Of a stretch of DNA of 33,051 nucleotides, positions 22,616-30,260 are shown one piece after another. The position numbers were made by a program, and so were the translations under genes. The notes below the pieces were generated by a model. That model worked only from the letters and a program-made list of their open reading frames with translations. It made no database searches and had not been told where the DNA came from. Each line of letters starts with the position of its first letter. The first letter of the stretch is position 1. Location: assembly GCA_023398815.1 (NCBI GenBank), contig JAEWRW010000025.1, forward strand, positions 1-33,051, in the 5' to 3' direction. This DNA comes from Bacillota bacterium. Lineage in GTDB: Bacteria > Bacillota > Clostridia > Christensenellales > UMGS416.

Positions 22616-23476
22616 TTATCCTTTCAGGCCCGTCATGCTGATGCCCTGCACAATGTACTTCTGCGCGAAGATGTAGGCCACCAGCACCGGCAGGGTGGAG
22701 AGGGTCAGCAGCACCATGATCTGGTTCCACTTGGCGGCACCCTGCTGGGCGGCGTAGATGCGGATCATGATCGTCCAGTTCTCCTGCCCTGGCAGCAGGA
22801 TGAGGGGGAACAGAAACTGGTTGTAGACGGCCATGAAGGTGTTGATGAGCACCACCGCGAACACCGGCTTGGAGAGGGGCAGCACGATGCGCGTCAGCAC
22901 TGTCATGCTGCTGGCCCCGTCGATGGTGGCCGACTCCATCAGATCGCTGGGCAGGCCGTCAAAGAAGCCTTTGAGCAGGAAGATGACCCACCCCCAGGCG
23001 CTGAAGGACAGCAGCAGCGACCACAGGTTGTCGATGAGGTTGGCCCCAAAGAAGTTGGTCATCATGAGGTAGGTCGGCAGGGCCAGCGCCTGCTGGTTGA
23101 TCATGAGCGTGCCCACGAAGAACAGCAGCAGCAGCCGCGAACCGGCGGGTTTGAGCTTGGAAAGGGAGAACGCCGCCAGCGTGGAGATCGTCACCTGGAT
23201 GAGGATGGTGCCGATGACCAGCAGGAACGTGTTCTTCACGTTGGTCCATAGGCTGTATTTGGCGAAGGTCTCACCGATGTTGCCCCACAGCCAATGCTCG
23301 GGAATGAAGCTGGGCGGGAGCTGAATGACCTCAGCACTGCTCTTGAACATGTTGGTGACCATCCAGGCGTAGGGGAACACCTGCAGCGGAATGCCCAGCA
23401 CCAGAATGGTGAGAAGGATGCCGTACACCGTGCGGCCGCGGAAGCTGCGCAGGTCGGACTGATGAATGGCGGGCAT
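22616..23476 (-). CDS. Carbohydrate ABC transporter permease, MalG/UgpE type
   Basis: Inner-membrane half of a sugar importer. The 286 residues have six predicted membrane segments. The ATPase-contact (EAA) loop is visible as LMESATIDGASSMTVLTRIVLPLSKP near residue 193. The start MPAIHQSDLRSFRGRTVYGIL and FPYAWMVTNMFKSSAEVIQLPPSFIPE before the periplasmic loop are classic for this group. Its GGGGAGG site lies inside the last codons of the partner permease, showing tight coupling. No ATP-binding subunit is encoded here; in many Bacillota one shared ATPase (MsmX type) serves several such importers. Confidence 0.92.
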   Translation of the reverse strand: MPAIHQSDLRSFRGRTVYGILLTILVLGIPLQVFPYAWMVTNMFKSSAEVIQLPPSFIPEHWLWGNIGETFAKYSLWTNVKNTFLLVIGTILIQVTISTLAAFSLSKLKPAGSRLLLLFFVGTLMINQQALALPTYLMMTNFFGANLIDNLWSLLLSFSAWGWVIFLLKGFFDGLPSDLMESATIDGASSMTVLTRIVLPLSKPVFAVVLINTFMAVYNQFLFPLILLPGQENWTIMIRIYAAQQGAAKWNQIMVLLTLSTLPVLVAYIFAQKYIVQGISMTGLKG

Positions 23477-24439
23477 CTACAACACCTCCCCTTTGCCGGA
23501 GGCTACATGGCGCTGCCCGGCACGAGCGGATTTCTTGGCTTTGTGGCCACCGTCGCCGCCGCCGCGGTTCAGGCTCATCTGTACGATGGTGAGCAGCAGC
23601 ACCACCAGGAACGCGATGGTGGAGAGGGTGATGCCGTAGCCATAATCGAGCCCGGTGTAGGCCGTCTTGAACGAATAGAGGATGAGCGTGTCGGTGGAGC
23701 CATAAGGCCCGCCGCCGGTCATCACCTGCACGTTGTCAAACATGTTGAACACGTCGATGACCGACAGCACCAGCATGGTGGAGATGATGGGTAGAATCTG
23801 AGGCAGGGCGATGATACGGAACCGCCGCAGGATGCCCGCACCGTCGATGGCCGCGGCCTCATAGAGCTCCTCCGGCACATCCTGCAGCGCGGCCAGGTAG
23901 ATCATCATGTTGAGCCCACCGCCCATGATGAGTCCCGGGAACTGCATGCACCACTTGACCAGCGTGGGGTCGTTGAGCCACTTCTGCGCTGGTAGGTTCG
24001 CAAGCGACAGCAGGTAGTTGGCCAGGCCGTAGTCGGGGTTCCAGATGTACTTCCACAGCACCAGCATGGCGATGCCAGGCGCGATGGCCGGGAAGAAGTA
24101 CATCGTGCGAAGGAACCCCTTGCCGCGGCGCACCTCGTTGATGAGTGCACCCAGCAGGATGGGTACCCAGAAGTTGATGCAGAGCATGACGAGCAGGAAT
24201 TCCATGTTGTTGCCCAGGGCGTTCCAGAAAGACGCGTCTTGGAAGGCACGCACAAAGTTGCCGAAGCCGATGAAATCCCCAGGTAGGTTGACGATGTTGA
24301 CGCGGAAGAAGGAAATGAAGAACCCCAGCAGCATGGGGTAGTATTTGAAGAGCGAGAAGGCGATCAGGGCCGGCAGGAGGAACAGGAACGGTGTCAACCG
24401 GCCTTTGGAAGCGCGTCGCACTTTGGTCGTCAGTGTCAT
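23477..24439 (-). CDS. Carbohydrate ABC transporter permease, MalF/UgpA type
   Basis: Partner permease of 320 residues with six membrane segments. The N-terminus LTPFLFLLPALIAFSLFKYYPMLLGFFISF is the family hallmark, FIGFGNFVRAFQDASFWNALGNN precedes segment two, and the EAA loop reads ELYEAAAIDGAGILRRFRIIALPQI. The C-terminal end is basic (GGDGGHKAKKSARAGQRH). The start codon follows AGGGGGAG. A strong hairpin lies between this gene and the binding-protein gene upstream, a layout that lowers permease relative to binding-protein expression in several sugar operons. Confidence 0.92.
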   Translation of the reverse strand: MTLTTKVRRASKGRLTPFLFLLPALIAFSLFKYYPMLLGFFISFFRVNIVNLPGDFIGFGNFVRAFQDASFWNALGNNMEFLLVMLCINFWVPILLGALINEVRRGKGFLRTMYFFPAIAPGIAMLVLWKYIWNPDYGLANYLLSLANLPAQKWLNDPTLVKWCMQFPGLIMGGGLNMMIYLAALQDVPEELYEAAAIDGAGILRRFRIIALPQILPIISTMLVLSVIDVFNMFDNVQVMTGGGPYGSTDTLILYSFKTAYTGLDYGYGITLSTIAFLVVLLLTIVQMSLNRGGGDGGHKAKKSARAGQRHVASGKGEVL

Positions 24440-24459
24440 GGTGCTCCCCCTTTGTGTTG

Positions 24460-24496
24460 GGCCGGAGCCGCCGGTGCATTCCGGGCGGCTCCGGCC
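24460..24496 (-). promoter_or_regulatory. Intercistronic hairpin between binding protein and permease genes
   Basis: Perfect 13-bp stem GGCCGGAGCCGCC (24460-24472) / GGCGGCTCCGGCC (24484-24496) with an 11-nt loop. It has no T-run, so it is more likely an RNA-stabilising or processing hairpin, or a partial attenuator, than a full terminator. Confidence 0.75.
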
Positions 24497-24520
24497 GTAG
24501 TTTGTGGTGGTGACAGGGTG

Positions 24521-25921
24521 TTATTTGGCCTTCTTAAAGGAGTCGGGGTACTTGCTATAGAGGAGGTCGGCACAAGCGTCCAGCTGGGCCTTCACTTCCT
24601 CGCGGCTGATGGTCTCGGTGGTGATGATCTTTTGCAGGTAGGGCACAATCTCGTCCTTCAGGCTGTTCCAGTTGGGGCAGAAGGGCTCGGGCTTGGCCAC
24701 CTTCATGGCGGCGGCATACTCGCCGGCCCAGTGCTTGGGCCAGTTGGTAGCCATGGAGTACTTCTTCTCAATGAGATCGGAGCGGGCGGGGGAGTTGGCG
24801 TTGATGATGCCCTTCTCGTTCTCCAGCTTCCACTGCTCGGTCAGGTAGTCCTCATCGTAGGAGATGTACTGGATGATCGCCCAGCAGGCATCCATCTGTT
24901 CCTTGGTGTCGTTGGGGTTCATGGTCCACACCTCGCCGCCGGCGAAGGCAACCTGCTTGTCTGCGGTCTTGCCGGGGATGGGGTAGAACCCGAAGTTCTC
25001 CTGGCTCTGGTCATACTTGGCCAGGTTTTCTGGCGCGTACCAGGTGGGGGTGCCCCAGCCGAAGGTGGCGCGGCCCGAGATCATGTTCATCTGCATGTCG
25101 TCGTAGCTTTCCAGTATGTTGGTCTGGGTGCACTTGTAGACGTTGACCAGGTCGTGCATGAACATGGCGGCGTCCACGCCCGCGTCCTCGTTGAAGGCGA
25201 CCGAATAGGTGCCGTCGTCATTGGGCCGCACCATCTCACCGCCGGCCGACCACACCCACGGGGTGAAGGGCCAAGCCGCGTAGTCGGAGCCCAGCAGCGT
25301 GTAGCCAAAGCGGGGCGCGCTGGCGTCGGTGTACTTCTGGGCCAGGGTGGCGAACTCTTCCCAGGTCTTGGGCTGCACGGTGGGGTCGCCGCCAGCCGCC
25401 TTGATGGCTTGCATGTTGTAGCTCATGCCCGAGACATAGGGCGCGTAGGGCACGGCGTACCAGTGGCCGTCGCTGGTGGAAAGGGCTTCGTCAAAGATGT
25501 CGATGACCTTCCCGTCCTTTTTGAGATCCCAGTTCTTCACATAGTCGGTGATGTCGGCGATGGTCTTGCTCTTAATGCGGGTCTGGATGTCCACATAGGG
25601 CAGGCCGTTCCACATGGTGGGGCCGTCGCCGGCCATCAGCAGCTTGTCATACTGTTGGCGGTAGTCGGTGCCGGGGGCCATGCGGGTCCATTCGATCTCA
25701 TAATCGGGGAACTTTGCCTCCACTTTGCCCTTCATCCACTCGAACATTTCCTTGTTGGCGTCGGCGGCGTCGTCCTGGGGCTGCATGTACAGCTTGAGCT
25801 TCACCGGCTCACCGCTGCCGCCGTCGGACGTGGTGGGGCTGGTGCACGCTGCTGCCAGTGGCAGCATCAGGCACAGGGCGACGAGTACGGCAAGCACTTT
25901 CCTTCCCACGGTTCGGTTCAT
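24521..25921 (-). CDS. Sugar-binding lipoprotein of ABC importer (family 1)
   Basis: Extracellular ligand-binding lipoprotein that delivers a sugar or related solute to the two permeases. The 466 residues have a signal peptide with lipobox LAAAC (Cys26), a Thr/Ser/Gly linker, then an SBP_bac_1 domain: VKLKLYMQPQDDAADANKEMFEWMKG, DYEIEWTRMAPGTDYRQQYDKLLMAGDGPTMWNGLPYV, and many aromatic residues (FTPWVWSAGGEMV, FGWGTPTWYAPENL) typical of sugar pockets. AAGGAGG precedes the ATG and a consensus-like promoter lies at 25963-25991. It is first in an operon with two permeases and DUF624. The particular sugar cannot be told from sequence. Confidence 0.92.
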   Translation of the reverse strand: MNRTVGRKVLAVLVALCLMLPLAAACTSPTTSDGGSGEPVKLKLYMQPQDDAADANKEMFEWMKGKVEAKFPDYEIEWTRMAPGTDYRQQYDKLLMAGDGPTMWNGLPYVDIQTRIKSKTIADITDYVKNWDLKKDGKVIDIFDEALSTSDGHWYAVPYAPYVSGMSYNMQAIKAAGGDPTVQPKTWEEFATLAQKYTDASAPRFGYTLLGSDYAAWPFTPWVWSAGGEMVRPNDDGTYSVAFNEDAGVDAAMFMHDLVNVYKCTQTNILESYDDMQMNMISGRATFGWGTPTWYAPENLAKYDQSQENFGFYPIPGKTADKQVAFAGGEVWTMNPNDTKEQMDACWAIIQYISYDEDYLTEQWKLENEKGIINANSPARSDLIEKKYSMATNWPKHWAGEYAAAMKVAKPEPFCPNWNSLKDEIVPYLQKIITTETISREEVKAQLDACADLLYSKYPDSFKKAK

Positions 25922-25935
25922 AGCGATCCTCCTTC

Positions 25936-25991
25936 ATGGTGTGTTGGATGAACACCAGAAAGATCGTATTAATTTCTGTAAGTAATGTCAA
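25936..25991 (-). promoter_or_regulatory. Promoter of the sugar ABC operon with an operator-like inverted repeat
   Basis: Minus strand TTGACA (25986-25991), 17-bp spacer, TACGAT (25963-25968). An AT-rich block (25990-26030) lies upstream, like an UP element. At the expected start, TGGTGT (25936-25941) and ACACCA (25951-25956) form an inverted repeat separated by nine bases, a candidate repressor site. Confidence 0.75.
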
Positions 25992-26360
25992 TAAACTAAT
26001 TATTTATATGTATAAAATAGACATTTAGTGTTGCGATCCGTCGAAACTCGTGTTACTTCGTATCCTTTGGCGGATGGTGCCGGAGAATGACGATAGAGGC
26101 GAATGGAGGCCAAGAAAGGCGACACGGCGCGATATTTGGCCACTGCGCAAACGGAAATGGCCGCCACCCCGTGGGGACGACGGCGGCCGTTTAAGAGTGT
26201 CTACAAACCCATAGAACAAGCAGAGGGTGAAGAACCGACCGCCGATTCATTCGGCGGGAGGAAAGATAAGGTTAGCGTGAGAAGGAAAGATAAACCCGCC
26301 CGAAGGCGCAATGTTGCCTTAGAAACCTGCATGAGAGATACACATGGCGGTCGGTCCGTA

Positions 26361-26451
26361 ACATTGCTGCGCAATGCTCACGTTGCTCTCAACGATTCTG
26401 ACGAATCGTCTGCCGCAACGTGGGACTGAGAGTCGGCGACATGTGCGGCGA
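26361..26451 (-). repeat. Structured repeat B, copy 2 (91 nt)
   Basis: Read on the minus strand it begins TCGCCGCACATG and matches 516-606 without gaps. The main stem is ACGTTGC/GCAACGT (copy 1: GCGTCAC/GTGACGC), and the 3' hairpin is GCATTGC-GCA-GCAATGT (copy 1: GCAACAC-AAC-GTGTTGC). The inner hairpin ACGATTC-GTCA-GAATCGT is identical. It is bracketed here by an extra 8-bp outer inverted repeat. Confidence 0.85.
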
Positions 26452-26512
26452 CCGACCTGGCCATAACGAGAGCAAACTGTCTGAATCGCGGCTGGCGCAA
26501 CAACGGCCAGGC

Positions 26513-26550
26513 TGCATGGGCGAGCAGCGTGCGCAGCACGCGACCAGCCA
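26513..26550 (+). repeat. Structured repeat A, copy 2
   Basis: TGCATGGGCGAGCA, hairpin GCGTGC-GCA-GCACGC (26527-26541), then GACCAGCCA. It lies 18 bases beyond the stop codon of znuA and is oriented opposite to the adjacent repeat B, whereas copy 1 of A and B share orientation. Confidence 0.75.
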
Positions 26551-26567
26551 GACGCGAAGGGGTTACG

Positions 26568-27479
26568 TTAGTTGGTGACGCTCGCAAGAATCTCCTGCAG
26601 GTTTGTCTCCATCCGCTCGAGGTAGCTCTTGCCGTCCTCGGCGTTCTCCATGGTGTAGATCGTCTGCACCTGCGCGCCCACCTCGTCAGCCAACACCTGG
26701 GAGACCTCGGGGCTGGCCATCTCCTCGGCAAAGATGGTCGTCACGTCGTTCTCACGGCAGTACTCCACCAAGTCATGCACCTGACGGACGCTGGGCTCCC
26801 CCTCGGCATACACGCCCTGGACGCTGCGCTGGGTCAGGCCGAAGTCGCGGCAGAGGTAACCGAAGGCCGCGTGCCCGGTCACGAAGTCCTTGCGGGGGGC
26901 GGCGGCAAACTGGGGCTGGTACTCGTCCAGGAGCGCTTGCAGCCGGGCCACATAGTCGGTGCAGTTTGCTTCATAGTAGGCCTTATTGTCCGGGTCGGCA
27001 GCGATGAGCCCATCGCGGACGTTGGTCACCTCACGCTGGGCGGATGAAAGGCCCAGCCACAGGTGGGGGTCATGGGCGCTGTCTTTGTCGCCATCTCCGT
27101 CGGCGTCGTCGGTAGCTGGTAGCAGTATGGCGCGGTCGGACGCGGTCACCACCACCAAGTCCTTCTGCCCCACACTCTGGGCTGCTTTGGTGGCCCAGTC
27201 GTCCATGCCCAGGCCATTGCACACCAGCACCTGCCCGGTGCTCATGGCAGCCAGGTCTTGGGCTTTGGGCTCGAAGTCGTGGGCCTCCATACCGTCGGGC
27301 ACAAGGGCGGTGACGGTCACCTTGTCGCCCCCCACGGCCTGGGCAAACTCCCCCAGGGCATTGATGGTGACAAAGACGGCGAGCTTCCCGTCGGTTTTGC
27401 CGGGGGAGGGCGAACCCTGGCAGGCCGTCAAACCCACCGCCAGCAGGCAGGCGGCCAGTGCCGCAGCGAATCGTTTCAT
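26568..27479 (-). CDS. znuA: Zinc ABC transporter substrate-binding lipoprotein
   Basis: Captures zinc (possibly manganese) outside the membrane for ZnuCB. Translation from the ATG at 27479, ten bases after an AGAGG site, gives 303 residues with lipobox GLTAC (Cys20); the longer frame from 27551 starts upstream of the promoter. The cluster A-I metal-binding fold shows VFVTINALGEFAQAVGGDKVTVTALVPDGMEAHDFEPKAQDL (His of AHDF as ligand), an acidic DADGDGDKD loop followed by HDPHLWLG, FVTGHAAFGYLCRDFGL, and TTIFAEEMASPEVSQVLADEVG. The acidic loop replaces the His-rich loop of some zinc binders. It is divergent from znuCB and shares operator-like sites. Confidence 0.9.
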   Translation of the reverse strand: MKRFAAALAACLLAVGLTACQGSPSPGKTDGKLAVFVTINALGEFAQAVGGDKVTVTALVPDGMEAHDFEPKAQDLAAMSTGQVLVCNGLGMDDWATKAAQSVGQKDLVVVTASDRAILLPATDDADGDGDKDSAHDPHLWLGLSSAQREVTNVRDGLIAADPDNKAYYEANCTDYVARLQALLDEYQPQFAAAPRKDFVTGHAAFGYLCRDFGLTQRSVQGVYAEGEPSVRQVHDLVEYCRENDVTTIFAEEMASPEVSQVLADEVGAQVQTIYTMENAEDGKSYLERMETNLQEILASVTN

Positions 27480-27495
27480 CTCAAACCTCTGATTG

Positions 27496-27551
27496 TGCAA
27501 ATCGTTTGCATTTGATGCACCCAGCATACCGCTTGTGGGAAACGCTGTCAA
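27496..27551 (-). promoter_or_regulatory. znuA promoter with palindrome near the transcription start
   Basis: Minus strand TTGACA (27546-27551), 17-bp spacer, TATGCT (27523-27528), start expected near 27516. The palindrome TGCAAA-TCG-TTTGCA (27496-27510) lies right after it, a Fur/Zur-type repression position. TTTGCATTTG (27505-27514) is repeated exactly at the znuC site. Confidence 0.75.
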
Positions 27552-27561
27552 GTAAGAATGA

Positions 27562-27597
27562 TTTGCATTTGCAATTCGGTTTGCGCTCCACTATAAT
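27562..27597 (+). promoter_or_regulatory. znuCB promoter overlapping an operator-like site
   Basis: TTGCAA (27569-27574), 17-bp spacer, consensus TATAAT (27592-27597). The -35 is part of TTGCA-TT-TGCAA (27563-27574), which contains the TTTGCATTTG word (27562-27571) shared with the znuA site. A zinc-sensing repressor bound here would block the -35. Confidence 0.75.
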
Positions 27598-27626
27598 CAA
27601 CGGGAACCCCAACGGAGGATGAATAC

Positions 27627-28304
27627 GTGATCAGCGTCGACAAATTGACCTTTTCCTATACAGGCGGGCCGCCCTACGTGCTGGAGAACCTGTCACTCAC
27701 CATCGCGGGCGGCGAGTATGTGTCCATTGTGGGCGACAACGGCAGCGGCAAGAGCACGCTGCTGCGGTTGTTGCTGCGATTGCTGCGCCCCACCGGCGGC
27801 ACCATCGAAGTGGGTGCCAAACGGGTGGGCTATGTGCCCCAGAAGACCGACGCGGCCCTCTCCCAGTTCCCCATCACCGTGCGGGAGACGCTCGATTCCT
27901 ACCGGCGCATCCTGGGGGTGCGGCAGCGGCAGGCTGTGGACGAATGCCTGGCGCAGGTGGGCATGGCCCACGCCGCGGGGCAGCTCATGGGCAACCTCTC
28001 GGGCGGGCAGCACCAGAAGATATTGATCGCCCGGTCGCTGCTGGGCAGCCCCGATCTCATCCTGCTCGATGAACCCTCCACCGGTGTGGACCGCGACAGC
28101 CAAGGGGAGATCTACGGTCTGCTGGCACACATGAACCGGGAGGAGGGCCGTACCATCGTCTCTGTGGAGCACAACCTGGAGGCCGCCGTCGCCCATTCCA
28201 CCCTCATCTACCACCTGTCGGAGGGCCGGGGCCACCTGTGCTCGCCCGAGCAGTACGCCGCCGAATACCTGAAAACCGTGAAGAAGGAAGACCCCCATGC
28301 TTGA
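27627..28304 (+). CDS. znuC: Zinc ABC transporter ATP-binding protein
   Basis: Cytoplasmic ATPase that powers zinc import. The 225 residues have Walker A GDNGSGKST (36-44), Q-loop near VGYVPQKTDA, signature LSGGQHQKILIARSLL, Walker B LILLDEPSTGVD and the switch His in VSVEHN. Short length and close relation to the ZnuC/AdcC/MntA group fit the context. It starts with GTG eight bases after GGAGG. Its last codons overlap the permease gene by eight bases. Confidence 0.93.
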   Translation: MISVDKLTFSYTGGPPYVLENLSLTIAGGEYVSIVGDNGSGKSTLLRLLLRLLRPTGGTIEVGAKRVGYVPQKTDAALSQFPITVRETLDSYRRILGVRQRQAVDECLAQVGMAHAAGQLMGNLSGGQHQKILIARSLLGSPDLILLDEPSTGVDRDSQGEIYGLLAHMNREEGRTIVSVEHNLEAAVAHSTLIYHLSEGRGHLCSPEQYAAEYLKTVKKEDPHA

Positions 28305-29121
28305 ATATGGTTTCATGCAAAATGCGCTGCTGGTGTCGCTGTTCATTGGGCTCCTGTGCCCATGCATCGGCATCTTTCTGGTGCTGCGCCGCTATTCCAT
28401 GATCGGAGACACCCTGTCCCACGCGTCGCTGGCCGGGGTGACCATCGGCCTTGTCTGCGGGCAGAACCCGGTGCTGGGGGCCTTCGTGTTCACCTCCATC
28501 ATGGGTGCGCTCATCGAGTGGCTGCGCGGTGCTTTCCGCAAGCACACCGACCTTATCCTGTCGATCGTGCTGTCGTTGTCGGTGGGCACGGCCATCACCA
28601 TCATCAGCTCGGGCAAGCTGCGGGTGAACGCCGAGGCATTCCTCTTTGGCAGCGTGCTCACCGTCACCACCACCGATGTGGCACTGGTGGCGACGCTCAG
28701 TGTGCTGTCGGCGCTCACGCTCATCGTACTCTACCACCGCATGCTGTACATCGCCTATGACGAGGAGACGGCGCAGGTGGCGGGGGTGCCGGTGCGGGCC
28801 ATCAACTACGTCTTTTCCATCCTGGTGGCCTCGGCCATCTCGGTGTCCATCCGGGTGGTGGGGGTGCTGGTGCTCAGCTCCATGATCGCCCTGCCGGTGG
28901 CGACGGCGCTGCAGCTGGGCCGTGGGTTCCGCCAGACGCTGCTCTTCTCGGTGCTCTTCAGCATGGTGGACATTCTGCTGGGCCTCTTCCTGTCCTACTA
29001 CCTCAACGTGGCTCCCGGCGGCTTTACGGCGCTGGTGTCGGTGGCGGTGCTGGGGCTGGTGCTGGTCGGGCGGCAGGTACACACCTTCGCAGTCACCCGC
29101 CGCGCCCGCGCCGCCCGCTGA
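28297..29121 (+). CDS. znuB: Zinc ABC transporter permease
   Basis: ABC-3 family membrane subunit forming the zinc channel. The 274 residues have about eight hydrophobic segments. Family features are MQNALLVSLFIGLLCPCIGIFLVLRRYSMIGDTLSHASLAGV at the start, GSVLTVTTTDV in the middle and VVGVLVLSSMIALPVATALQLGRGFRQTLL near the cytoplasmic ATPase-contact loop. It ends with a short Arg/Ala-rich tail. Overlap with znuC shows they are one transcript, opposite to znuA. No clear terminator follows in the next 160 bases. Confidence 0.92.
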   Translation: MLEYGFMQNALLVSLFIGLLCPCIGIFLVLRRYSMIGDTLSHASLAGVTIGLVCGQNPVLGAFVFTSIMGALIEWLRGAFRKHTDLILSIVLSLSVGTAITIISSGKLRVNAEAFLFGSVLTVTTTDVALVATLSVLSALTLIVLYHRMLYIAYDEETAQVAGVPVRAINYVFSILVASAISVSIRVVGVLVLSSMIALPVATALQLGRGFRQTLLFSVLFSMVDILLGLFLSYYLNVAPGGFTALVSVAVLGLVLVGRQVHTFAVTRRARAAR

Positions 29122-29281
29122 CCCCCCCCCAACCGGACTAAGCACATGTTGGAACGTTGGTAGGCGCGAGGCCGGCCGCCTGAGACCGGCATGGGCAGGG
29201 CAACCTAGCTCGCAGAGCGACGGTTGGTAGGGTGGGCGCTGCTGTCCCCAGCGGTGGAGTGGGGGTTGCCGTTGCTATGGG

Positions 29282-29890
29282 TTATACCATATGCCCTTCG
29301 TTTTCGCTGCGAACGTCTTTTGAGCTGTCCTCATTGCAGGTGTACTCAATCCCTCGGGCAACTGTCAGCACTGCCATTTCACCATAAAGATTCCGCACAA
29401 AACTAAATGTCATATCCATGGCTGAATCAGCATCTTGGGATGTATGGAATTTGCCATCGGTCAGCCATGGTCTTCTCCTTACCCAGCGAACACCCTCTCT
29501 TTGGCTGCAGGCCCACCGAAAGGCACTTCGATCGCTGGTGGCGTTTACGCCATCCAAAAGACCAGTTTTGGCCAAGAGCGCGGAACCCAAACTGACAGTG
29601 AAAACAACCTGTGCCTTCTGAGCCAATCCTTTGAGCTGCTCAAGGAACGCCTCATCGTCCACCAATTGCCGCACGCCCGGGCCACCGGGAAGGGACAGCA
29701 CGCCGGAAGCATCCATTGCGGAAAACGGCTCTGTGTCCTCGCGCACCATATGGCTGTTGGTGATGATGCCACCGTTCATGGAGTAGTACCCCAATCGATA
29801 GGTTTTGGGCATTTTACTCATGATCTCCAGCGAGCCCGAAACTTCAAACGTTTCGTAATTGTCAAAGAGAATAAAGTTAAAAGCAGTCAT
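29282..29890 (-). CDS. DJ-1/PfpI family protein with Ser at the usual Cys position
   Basis: Flavodoxin-like fold of the DJ-1/PfpI/isocyanide hydratase group. Of the 202 residues, FNFILFDNYETFEVSGSLEI starts the fold (Glu16 may match the conserved acidic residue). GVLSLPGGPGVRQLVDDEAF precedes the nucleophile elbow, which reads FTVSLGSALLAKTGLLDG, with Ser100 where family members have Cys (VCTGA type). NATSDRSAF and TSQDADSAMDMTFSFV follow the family pattern. The substitution suggests a changed or lost Cys-based activity. The gene has visibly lower GC (near 50%) than its surroundings and convergent orientation to znuB, hinting at a separate origin. A GAGGAG site lies ten bases upstream. Function unknown. 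Confidence 0.8.
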   Translation of the reverse strand: MTAFNFILFDNYETFEVSGSLEIMSKMPKTYRLGYYSMNGGIITNSHMVREDTEPFSAMDASGVLSLPGGPGVRQLVDDEAFLEQLKGLAQKAQVVFTVSLGSALLAKTGLLDGVNATSDRSAFRWACSQREGVRWVRRRPWLTDGKFHTSQDADSAMDMTFSFVRNLYGEMAVLTVARGIEYTCNEDSSKDVRSENEGHMV

Positions 29891-30177
29891 AGCGCTCGAT
29901 CTCCTCTAAGATTCACAGATGCTGCACGATTCCCGAACAAGTTCCATTTACAAATGAGACAATCGCTATTTGCATGAATGCCGTCATTTCGCTCACCACT
30001 CAAAGCATAACAAAAGAAAAACCCAACCGCAACCATTCTGCCTGCCGCTTCCGCTCCCGTTGGGGGAGGGGATCCTGGCGGGAGAGCGACGCCGAGGGCG
30101 GTGGGCCCTGCCCGCACGGTTCCGGTTGGCTGGACGGTTCGATCACGGTCGGCGCCGTTGCCAGGAACAGGAATATC
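29891..30177. other. Intergenic stretch between the DJ-1 and methyltransferase genes
   Basis: The left third is AT-rich like the DJ-1 gene. At 30040-30075 a CTCCC-GTTGG-GGGAG hairpin lies in a CCGCTCCCGTTGGGGGAGGG context, a kind of GC-rich intergenic palindrome seen in many genomes, followed by GGCGGGAGAGCGACGCCGAG and GGGCGG-TGGGCCCT-GCCC. No gene and no SAM or cobalamin riboswitch core was recognised. Confidence 0.5.
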
Positions 30178-30207
30178 TTGCGCTCTTCGGGGTTTCTTTG
30201 TTATGAT
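30178..30207 (+). promoter_or_regulatory. Promoter of the methyltransferase operon
   Basis: TTGCGC (30178-30183), 18-bp spacer, TATGAT (30202-30207) preceded by TGT (extended -10). The expected leader of about 50 nt is too short for an S-box riboswitch. Confidence 0.65.
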
Positions 30208-30260
30208 AGTCAAAATGCCAATGCCGCCCGTCGGGCGAGTTCCCAATGAGGAGTTTTCCC

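Larger units (their letters stand above)
26040..26567. other. Second gene-free hairpin cluster
   Basis: No credible gene. Contents in order: hairpin AAATGGCCGCC/GGCGGCCGTTT (26155-26192); CCGCCGA-TTCAT-TCGGCGG (26239-26257); direct repeat of AGGAAAGATAA (26259-26269, 26283-26293, 24-bp period); ACCGACCGCC (26234-26243) with its reverse complement at 26346-26355; repeat B copy 2; outer arms GGTCGGTC (26349-26356) / GACCGACC (26450-26457); CCTGGCC/GGCCAGG (26456-26462/26505-26511); repeat A copy 2. Confidence 0.8.

Noticed and set aside
24452..25951. Plus-strand open frame of 499 codons opposite the sugar-binding lipoprotein gene
   Set aside because: Antisense mirror of a well-supported gene with typical biased composition (Gly, Val, His).
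29891..30260. Possible SAM or cobalamin riboswitch ahead of the methionine-related genes
   Set aside because: The promoter lies only about 50 nt before the start codon, and no S-box or B12-box core sequence was seen.
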